Part shown: positions 58,330 to 64,000 of the stretch, piece after piece | How the letters are laid out: every line of letters begins with the position of its first letter | Position numbering within the stretch: position 1 is the first letter of the stretch | Assembly: GCA_024235915.1 (NCBI GenBank) | Contig: JACKLO010000014.1 | Coordinates: 62,001-126,000 of the forward strand | DNA: 64,000 bases | From: Burkholderiaceae bacterium | Lineage (GTDB): Bacteria > Pseudomonadota > Gammaproteobacteria > Burkholderiales > Burkholderiaceae_C | Reading direction: 5' to 3' | Position numbers and translations under genes: made by a program | The notes under the pieces: model-generated | What the model was told of the DNA's origin: nothing | Seen by the model: the letters and a program-made list of their open reading frames with translations, nothing else | Database searches by the model: none

Positions 58330-59625
58330 TCAGCGGCCGTCCGGTGCCCCAAGTGCACGCAGCTTGCGGTACAGCGTGCGCTCGCTGATGCCCAGCTCGC
58401 GCGCCAGCGCAGCGCGGCTGCCGGCGTGCGCGTGCAGCCGGGCGCGCAGGTCGGGCGCGCCGATCTCGGTGCTGGCGCCGCCGGCATCGATGGCCAGTGC
58501 CCGCTCGACGTGGCCGGCCTCGATGCGATCGCCGTCGCACAGCAGCGCCGCGCGTTCGAGCACGTTGCGCAGTTCGCGCACGTTGCCCGGGAAGCGGTGC
58601 TGCTGCAGGCGCGCCAGCGCTGAGCGCGCCAACGTCATGCGCGGGTGCGGGGCCACGCGTGCCAGCAACGCCTGGGCCAGCAGCGGGATGTCGGCCGAGC
58701 GCGCGCGCAGCGGCGGCAGCACGATCGGGAACGTGGCCAGGCGGTGGTACAGGTCCTGGCGGAAGCGGCCATCGGCCACCATGGCCTTCAGGTCCCGGTG
58801 GGTGGCGCTGACGATGCGCAGGTCGGCCCGCCGCAGTTCGGTGCTGCCCACGCGGCGGAAGGTGCCGCTTTCCAGCAGGCGCAGCAGCTTGACCTGCATC
58901 GGCAGTGGGATGTCACCCACCTCGTCCAGGAACAACGTGCCGCCGTCGGCCGCCTCGGCCAGCCCGGGCCGGGCATGGGTTGCACCCGTGAACGCCCCGC
59001 GTTCGTGGCCGAAGAGCTCGCTCTCGAACAGGGTCTCGGTCAGGCTGGCGCAGTCGGCCACCACCAGGGGCTTGCCGGCGCGTCGGCTGGCGGCGTGCAC
59101 GGCCTGTGCCACCAGTTCCTTGCCGGTGCCCGATTCACCCAGCAGCAGCACGCTGGCGTTCGACGGTCCCACGCGCGCCACCAGTTCCAGCATCTGCTGG
59201 AAGGCCGGGGCACGCCCGATCAGGCCCTCGGCCGAGGGCTGGCCCTGGGCCAGCGACAGCGGCTCCATCTTCTCTATGAACCAGGCATGCTCGCCCTGGG
59301 CGTCGGCCAGCGGCACGAGCTCGATGTTGACGTAGGACTCGCCCTGCGGCGTGTGGTGCAGGTGCAGCACCCGTTCGCGCTGGCCGGATTCGCGGGCCCG
59401 GGCCAGCGGGCAGGACTCGCCGGCCTGGTCGCAGGGCACGTCGATGCCGTGCGAAACCGCGTGGCAGGTGCGGCCGACCACGGTGCCCGTGGGCGCGAAC
59501 TGCCGCCGGTAGGCGGCGTTGGCGGCCACGATGCGATAGCGCCGGTCGAACAGGATGTGCGGTTCGGGCAGGCCCTCGAGGTAGGAGACGAGCTCGGGCA
59601 GGGCGGTCGGCGCGGTGCGGGGCAT
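58330..59625 (-). CDS. Sigma-54-dependent transcriptional activator with Cys-rich PAS domain
   Basis: The protein has 431 residues from the ATG at 59625. PAS (about 10-125) contains Cys54, His55, His59, Cys65 and Cys72 in GRTCHAVSHG and PCDQAGESCPL, a set that could bind a metal or cofactor. The AAA+ domain (about 135-365) has Walker A GESGTGKE (163-170), the sigma-54 loop GAFTGA (210-215) and Walker B LFLDEVGD. A Fis-type HTH (about 390-428) ends in ISERTLYRKLRALG. It diverges from cydP-cydA-cydB, so it probably controls the bd oxidase in response to redox or oxygen. Confidence 0.92.
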   Translation of the reverse strand: MPRTAPTALPELVSYLEGLPEPHILFDRRYRIVAANAAYRRQFAPTGTVVGRTCHAVSHGIDVPCDQAGESCPLARARESGQRERVLHLHHTPQGESYVNIELVPLADAQGEHAWFIEKMEPLSLAQGQPSAEGLIGRAPAFQQMLELVARVGPSNASVLLLGESGTGKELVAQAVHAASRRAGKPLVVADCASLTETLFESELFGHERGAFTGATHARPGLAEAADGGTLFLDEVGDIPLPMQVKLLRLLESGTFRRVGSTELRRADLRIVSATHRDLKAMVADGRFRQDLYHRLATFPIVLPPLRARSADIPLLAQALLARVAPHPRMTLARSALARLQQHRFPGNVRELRNVLERAALLCDGDRIEAGHVERALAIDAGGASTEIGAPDLRARLHAHAGSRAALARELGISERTLYRKLRALGAPDGR

Positions 59626-59635
59626 GCTGCCAGTG

Positions 59636-59662
59636 TGCCATGCATGGCAGTCATGGCATGAC
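59636..59662. promoter_or_regulatory. Tandem dyads between the sigma-54 activator and cydP
   Basis: Two adjoining perfect dyads are present: TGCCATGCATGGCA (59636-59649) and GTCATGGCATGAC (59650-59662). Further GGCATG copies occur at 59736-59743 and 59748-59753. They lie 11 bp upstream of the activator start and about 115-140 bp before cydP, as expected for enhancer sites of an NtrC-type activator that may also control itself. Confidence 0.6.
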
Positions 59663-59686
59663 ATTGACAGACATGCGGCGCCGGCC

Positions 59687-59703
59687 TTGGCACATGCTTT
59701 CGC
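59687..59703 (+). promoter_or_regulatory. Candidate sigma-54 promoter for cydPAB
   Basis: TTGGCACATGCTTTCGC has a perfect -24 (TTGGCAC), but the -12 is imperfect because the GC is one base too far. A second candidate at 59746-59762, CTGGCATGCGTCTTGAT, has correct spacing but GA in the -12 and would start two bases before cydP. The first is preferred because it leaves a leader. Confidence 0.4.
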
Positions 59704-59774
59704 GCCAAGTGCCTGATTCCAGAGGGCTTTTTGGTGGCATGCCGGCTGGCATGCGTCTTGATACCTGCCAGGGC

Positions 59775-59945
59775 ATGAAGGACGGATCCCACCGGCTCGT
59801 GCGCCACCTGGTCGTGGCCGTGCTCGTGAAGCTGGCGCTGCTGGCCGGGCTGTGGTGGTTCTTCGTCCGCGACCTCCGCGTGCCGGTCGACACCGGCACC
59901 GCGGCCGCGCACCTCGTCACCCCGGCCGATGGAGCCTCTCGATGA
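59775..59945 (+). CDS. cydP: CydP-type small subunit of cytochrome bd oxidase
   Basis: This small membrane protein has 56 residues from the ATG at 59775: MKDGSHRLVRHLVVAVLVKL, one helix, then WWFFVRDLRVPVD. This is the arrangement of the predicted accessory subunit CydP found before cydAB in beta-proteobacteria. A longer frame upstream overlaps the control region and is not used. Its stop overlaps the cydA start (ATGA), coupling the two. Confidence 0.8.
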   Translation: MKDGSHRLVRHLVVAVLVKLALLAGLWWFFVRDLRVPVDTGTAAAHLVTPADGASR

Positions 59946-61498
59946 TCAATCAGACCCTGGTCGACCTCTCGCGGTTGCAGTTCGCCGCCACGGCCATGTA
60001 CCACTTCCTGTTCGTGCCGCTGACGCTGGGCATGGTCTGGCTGCTGGTGATCATGGAAAGCGTCTACGTGATGACCGGCAAGCCGGTGTGGAAGGACATG
60101 ACCCGCTTCTGGGGCAAGCTCTTCGGCATCAATTTCGCGCTGGGCGTCACCACCGGCATCACGCTGGAATTCCAGTTCGGCACCAACTGGGCCTACTACT
60201 CGCACTACGTGGGCGACGTCTTCGGTGCCCCGCTGGCCATCGAAGGCCTGATGGCCTTCTTCCTGGAGAGCACCTTCATCGGCCTGTTCTTCTTTGGCTG
60301 GGATCGGCTGACGAGGACGCAGCACCTGATGGTGACCACGCTGATGGCCATCGGCACCAACCTCAGCGCGCTGTGGATCCTGATCGCCAACGGCTGGATG
60401 CAGAACCCGATGGGCGCGGAATTCAGCTGGCAGACCATGCGCATGGAGATGACGGACTTCTGGGCCGTGGTCTTCAACCCCGATGCGCAGGCCAAGTTCG
60501 TGCACACGGTGTCGGCCGGCTACGTCACGGGCGCGATGTTCGTGTTGTCGATCAGCAGCTACTACCTGCTCAAGGGCCGCGACGTGGAGTTCGCCAAGCG
60601 CAGCTTCCGCGTGGCAGCGGCCTTCGGCCTGGCCAGCGTGCTCAGCGTCATCGTGCTCGGCGACGAGAGCGGCTACACGGTGGGCGAGGCGCAGCAGACC
60701 AAGATGGCTGCCATCGAAGCCATGTGGGAGACCGAGCCGGCCCCGGCCAGCTTCAACGTCATCGCCGGCATCAACGAAGCTGAGCAGCGCAACGACTGGG
60801 CGGTGGAGATCCCGTGGGTCATGGGCCTGATCGGCACGCGCTCGGTCAGCAAGGAGATCCCGGGCATCCACGAGATCAAGGCCAAGAACCGCGAGCGCAT
60901 CGTCAATGGCATCACCGCGGTGGCGGCGCTGGAGACGCTGCGCAAGGACCGCGGCAACGAAGACGCCCGCCACACGCTGGAGGCCACGAAGGGTGACCTC
61001 GGCTTCGGCCTGCTGCTGAAGAAGTACACCACCGACGTGCGCCAGGCCACGCCCGAAATGATCGACCAGGCCGTCAACGACACCGTGCCGCGCGTGACGC
61101 CGATGTTCTGGAGCTTCCGACTCATGGTGGGCCTGGGTTTCTCGATGATGCTGCTGTTCGCGCTGGCCTTCTGGAGCACGCTGAAGACCGAATGCGCCGC
61201 GCGGCCGTGGATCCTGCGCTGGGCGGTGTGGATGCTGCCGGCGCCCTGGATCGCCAGCGAACTGGGCTGGTTCGTCGCCGAGTACGGCCGCCAGCCCTGG
61301 ACGATCTACGGCGTGCTGCCCACGCATCTCAGCGTCTCGACCTTGAGCGTGAACAGCCTCTATGGCTCGCTGGCCGGCTTCGTGGGCTTCTACACGCTGC
61401 TGCTGATCGTCGAGGTCTACCTGATGCAGAAGTTCGCGCGCCAGGGCCCGGGGTCGCTGGGCACCGGCCGCTACGCCAACGAACCGGTTCACGCCTGA
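59942..61498 (+). CDS. cydA: Cytochrome bd ubiquinol oxidase subunit I
   Basis: Subunit I of the high-affinity quinol oxidase binds hemes b558, b595 and d. It has 518 residues. The heme ligands are visible: His21 in ATAMYHFLFVP, the His in AKFVHTVSAGY and the Met in MFWSFRLMVGLG. The quinol-binding Q-loop region (about 250-380) is long, as in the E. coli-type enzyme. GESGYTVG-like DESGYTVGEAQQTKMAAIEA is conserved. It is followed by cydB after 10 bp. Confidence 0.97.
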   Translation: MINQTLVDLSRLQFAATAMYHFLFVPLTLGMVWLLVIMESVYVMTGKPVWKDMTRFWGKLFGINFALGVTTGITLEFQFGTNWAYYSHYVGDVFGAPLAIEGLMAFFLESTFIGLFFFGWDRLTRTQHLMVTTLMAIGTNLSALWILIANGWMQNPMGAEFSWQTMRMEMTDFWAVVFNPDAQAKFVHTVSAGYVTGAMFVLSISSYYLLKGRDVEFAKRSFRVAAAFGLASVLSVIVLGDESGYTVGEAQQTKMAAIEAMWETEPAPASFNVIAGINEAEQRNDWAVEIPWVMGLIGTRSVSKEIPGIHEIKAKNRERIVNGITAVAALETLRKDRGNEDARHTLEATKGDLGFGLLLKKYTTDVRQATPEMIDQAVNDTVPRVTPMFWSFRLMVGLGFSMMLLFALAFWSTLKTECAARPWILRWAVWMLPAPWIASELGWFVAEYGRQPWTIYGVLPTHLSVSTLSVNSLYGSLAGFVGFYTLLLIVEVYLMQKFARQGPGSLGTGRYANEPVHA

Positions 61499-61508
61499 GG
61501 AGCACGCG

Positions 61509-62651
61509 ATGATCGACTACCCCACCCTGAAGCTGATCTGGTGGCTGCTCGTGGGCGTGCTGCTGGTGGGCTTTGCCATCATGGACGGCCACGACATGGG
61601 CGTGGGCACGCTGCTGCCCTTCGTCGGCCAGGGTGACGACGAGCGCCGCGTGGTCATCAACACCGTCGGCCCGCACTGGGACGGCAACCAGGTCTGGTTC
61701 ATCACCGGCGGCGGCGCCATCTTCGCCGCCTGGCCCCTGGTCTACGCCACCGCGTTCAGCGGCTTCTACTGGGCCATGCTGGCCGTGCTGTGGGCGCTGT
61801 TCTTCCGCCCGGTGGGCTTCGACTACCGCAGCAAGATCCACGACACGCGCTGGCGCGCCACCTGGGACTGGGGCCTGTTCGTCGGCGGGGCCGTGCCGCC
61901 GCTGATCTTCGGCGTGGCCTTCGGCAACCTGCTGCAGGGCGTGCCCTTCCAGTTCGACGACCAGCTCGTCAGCACCTACACCGGCAGCTTCTGGCAGCTG
62001 CTGAACCCCTTCGCGCTGCTGGCCGGCGTGGTCTCCAGCGCGATGATCACGATGCACGGCGGCACCTACCTGGCGCACCGCACCGAGGGTGCCATACAGG
62101 CCCGCGCCGTGAAAGCGGCCACCGGCGCGGCGCTGCTGATGGTGGCGGCCTTCGTCGGTGCCGGCCTTTGGCTGCGCGTGGGCGGCATCGAGGGCTTCGT
62201 GATCACCTCGGCGCTGGACCCGGCCGCCGCGCCCGACCCGCTGGCCAAGACCGTGGCGCGCAGCGCCGACGCCTGGTGGCGCAACTACGCCGCACAGCCG
62301 CTGCTTTGGCTGCTACCGGCGCTGGGCGTGGCCGGGGCGCTGCTGGCCGCTGGCCTGGCCGTGGTGCGGCGCACGCTGTCGGCCTTCGTGGCGTCCTCGC
62401 TGGCGATCGTCGGCGTGATCGGCACCGCCGGTGCGGCGATGTTCCCCTTCGTGATGCCCTCGTCGACCATGCCCGCAGCCAGCCTGACGGTGTGGGACAG
62501 CGTCTCCAGCCCGCTGACCCTGGGCCTGATGCTGGGCGCCACCGTGATCTTCATGCCGCTGATCGTGCTCTACACCGGCTGGGCCTACCGCGTGATGCGC
62601 GGCAAGGTCACCGTGGCGCACATCCGGGCCAACAGCCATACCGCGTACTGA
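61509..62651 (+). CDS. cydB: Cytochrome bd ubiquinol oxidase subunit II
   Basis: This partner of CydA has 380 residues and about eight or nine helices. Diagnostic blocks are LVGVLLVGFAIMDGHDMGVG at the N-terminus, NTVGPHWDGNQVWFITGGGA and AMFPFVMPSSTMPAASLTVW near the C-terminus. An AGGAGC-like ribosome site precedes the start. The DUF2202 lipoprotein gene begins 27 bp later. Confidence 0.97.
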   Translation: MIDYPTLKLIWWLLVGVLLVGFAIMDGHDMGVGTLLPFVGQGDDERRVVINTVGPHWDGNQVWFITGGGAIFAAWPLVYATAFSGFYWAMLAVLWALFFRPVGFDYRSKIHDTRWRATWDWGLFVGGAVPPLIFGVAFGNLLQGVPFQFDDQLVSTYTGSFWQLLNPFALLAGVVSSAMITMHGGTYLAHRTEGAIQARAVKAATGAALLMVAAFVGAGLWLRVGGIEGFVITSALDPAAAPDPLAKTVARSADAWWRNYAAQPLLWLLPALGVAGALLAAGLAVVRRTLSAFVASSLAIVGVIGTAGAAMFPFVMPSSTMPAASLTVWDSVSSPLTLGLMLGATVIFMPLIVLYTGWAYRVMRGKVTVAHIRANSHTAY

Positions 62652-62677
62652 TGCCGTCATCCAGAAAGGACACCGAC

Positions 62678-63370
62678 ATGACCGCCCTGAAACACCGCCG
62701 CTGGATCGCCGCCACGCTGACCACCGCCGCGCTGAGCCTCGCCGCCTGCGGCGGCGGCGACCCGGCGCCGGTGATGGGCGTCGACGCCAGTGGCACCTCC
62801 ACCATGGATGCCGCGAACCTGGCCACGCAACTCGCCGCCCTGCCGCTGCAGACGCTCTCGTCGGCGGAGGCCCAGGGCCTGGCGATGATGCGCGAGGAGG
62901 AGCGGCTGGCGCACGACGTGTACGCCGCCAGTGCCACGCTGTGGGGCACGCCCATCTTCGCCAACATCGCCAGCAGCGAAGCCACCCACACGGCCGCCGT
63001 GCTGGCGCTGCTGGAGCGCTACAGCCTCCCGGACCCGCTGGCCGGCCTGCCCGAAGGCGTGTTCTTTGCGCCCGCCTTCCAGGACCTGCACGACACGCTC
63101 GTGGCCACCAGCAGCGGGAGCTTGATCGACGCGCTGATCGTGGGCGTGCAGATCGAGGAACTGGACATCCGCGACATCGCGGCGCTGCGCGCCGAGACCG
63201 ACAACGCCGACATCCAGCTCGTCTACGACAACCTGCAGCGCGGCTCGCGCAACCACCTGCGGTCCTACTACAAGCTGCTGACGCAGCAGGGCGGCAGCTA
63301 CGTGCCGCAGTACATCACGCAGGTCGAGTTCGACGCCATCGTCAGCTCGCCCATCGAGACCGGGCCGTGA
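62678..63370 (+). CDS. DUF2202 ferritin-like lipoprotein
   Basis: The protein has 230 residues from the ATG at 62678, preceded by AAAGGA; an ATG at 62651 overlapping cydB is less likely. The signal peptide ends in a lipobox LAACGGG, so it is a lipoprotein. The DUF2202 helical bundle has candidate metal ligands in MMREEERLAHDVY, ASSEATHTAAV, VQIEELDIRD and RGSRNHLRSYY, the E...ExxH pattern of ferritin-like di-iron proteins. The function is unknown. Placed after cydB and before petA, it may relate to iron or oxygen handling in the envelope. Confidence 0.83.
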   Translation: MTALKHRRWIAATLTTAALSLAACGGGDPAPVMGVDASGTSTMDAANLATQLAALPLQTLSSAEAQGLAMMREEERLAHDVYAASATLWGTPIFANIASSEATHTAAVLALLERYSLPDPLAGLPEGVFFAPAFQDLHDTLVATSSGSLIDALIVGVQIEELDIRDIAALRAETDNADIQLVYDNLQRGSRNHLRSYYKLLTQQGGSYVPQYITQVEFDAIVSSPIETGP

Positions 63371-63414
63371 GCGGCCCGGCCCGTCACCCGTCACCCGCAT
63401 CCAGGAGGACCCCC

Positions 63415-64000
63415 ATGACCGACACTGTCCTGCCCCCCGCTTCTGCCGCCGACCCGGAGCGCCGCACCTGGCTGATTGCCACCGGTGCGGCCGGCGGCGT
63501 GGCCACCGTGGCCACCGCCGTGCCCTTCGTCTCCACGTTCACGCCCAGCGAACGCGCCCGCGCCGCCGGCGCGCCGGTGGAGGTGGACATCGGCGACATC
63601 CCGCCCGGCGGCATGAAGGTCGCCGAATGGCGCGGCAAGCCGGTGTGGGTGGTGCACCGCACGCCGGAGATGATCGCGGCGTTGCAGGGCCACGATGCCG
63701 AACTGGCCGACCCGTCGTCGCGCAAGGACGACCTGCCCGAAGACCTGGCCAACCCGGCGCGCTCGAAGAACCCCGAATGGTTCGTCGCCATCGGCATCTG
63801 CACCCACCTGGGCTGCTCGCCGACCGCCGTGCCCCAGGGCACGGCCAACCCCAGCCTGCCGACGGACTGGCCGGGCGGCTTCTTCTGCCCCTGCCACGGC
63901 TCGACCTTCGACGGCGCGGGCCGCGTGTTCAGGAACAAGCCGGCGCCGACCAACCTCGAGATCCCGCCGCACACGTTCGTCAGCGCCTCGCGCCTGCGCA
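63415..64000 (+). CDS. petA: Ubiquinol-cytochrome c reductase Rieske iron-sulfur subunit (partial)
   Basis: This is the Rieske protein of the bc1 complex, with 195 residues visible and the last few beyond the window. A strong AGGAGGA ribosome site precedes the ATG. A Tat-like N-terminus (PERRTWLIATGAAGGVATVA) acts as membrane anchor. The [2Fe-2S] ligands are in ICTHLGCSP and FFCPCHGSTFDGAGRV. petB and petC presumably follow outside the window. Confidence 0.96.
   Translation, partial: MTDTVLPPASAADPERRTWLIATGAAGGVATVATAVPFVSTFTPSERARAAGAPVEVDIGDIPPGGMKVAEWRGKPVWVVHRTPEMIAALQGHDAELADPSSRKDDLPEDLANPARSKNPEWFVAIGICTHLGCSPTAVPQGTANPSLPTDWPGGFFCPCHGSTFDGAGRVFRNKPAPTNLEIPPHTFVSASRLR

Noticed and set aside
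59640..59774. N-terminal extension of the cydP frame (about 45 extra codons)
   Set aside because: The extension translates the dyad and promoter region; the ATG at 59775 gives the expected 56-residue CydP.

Overview
The window is about 70% GC, densely coded and has no rRNA, tRNA, CRISPR or recognisable insertion sequence. Gene content points to the Burkholderiales (Rubrivivax/Leptothrix/Ideonella-like or a comamonad relative). The pointers are an HslV with a short pre-sequence before the catalytic Thr, a DksA that has lost most zinc-finger cysteines, liu (leucine) genes with LiuR-type palindromes, and a cydP-cydA-cydB operon next to a Rieske protein. The genus is an inference; the class-level placement is fairly safe. 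The DNA looks chromosomal throughout.

Layout. 0-4.8 kb (minus strand): COG0523 GTPase, dksA, a large STAS-like protein, hslV, hslU (cut by the window edge). 5.0-10 kb: corC and lnt, then a D-aminoacylase-type amidohydrolase and a BASS transporter on the minus strand. 10.1-15.4 kb: glyQ, glyS, gmhB, an acyltransferase and a YgjP-type metalloprotease. 15.6-24.3 kb: liu locus 1, with liuR, a thioesterase, isovaleryl-CoA dehydrogenase, carbonic anhydrase, aceK, thiolase, LysE, SDR and an acyl-CoA dehydrogenase. 24.3-32.5 kb: an ABC exporter pair split by a dispersed repeat, a DUF2868 membrane protein with a DUF3482 GTPase, and trkA-trkH. 32.5-37.8 kb: a GGDEF/EAL protein overlapping a cupredoxin-like protein, a divergent secreted barrel-like protein, a CbiM-like membrane protein and a DsbA-fold isomerase. 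37.8-44.6 kb: liu locus 2 (liuB, acyl-CoA dehydrogenase, repeat copy 2, liuC, DUF4126 protein, liuD). 45.4-54.8 kb (minus strand): a complete chemotaxis operon, cheY to cheB, resembling Pseudomonas cluster II. 55.2-57.6 kb (minus strand): crotonase, Gln-type thiol dioxygenase and class III CoA-transferase. 58.3-64 kb: a sigma-54 activator divergent from cydP-cydA-cydB, a DUF2202 lipoprotein and the start of petA.

How parts fit. Three near-identical palindromes (15660, 16206, 37810) mark liuR, the thioesterase-liuA unit and the liuB unit as one leucine/isovalerate regulon. Carbonic anhydrase could supply bicarbonate to the biotin carboxylase LiuBD, and AceK could set flux between the TCA cycle and the glyoxylate shunt for the acetyl-CoA produced. 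The chemotaxis operon has no cheZ gene, but its first gene is a soluble receptor-like protein carrying a CheZ-type D-x3-Q motif.

The most unusual structural signal is two families of dispersed non-coding repeat. A 471-bp element (24951 and 40622) and a 75-bp hairpin repeat (45316 and 55065) both sit immediately at the 3' ends of genes. The 75-bp family meets the stop codon of its gene in exactly the same register at both sites.
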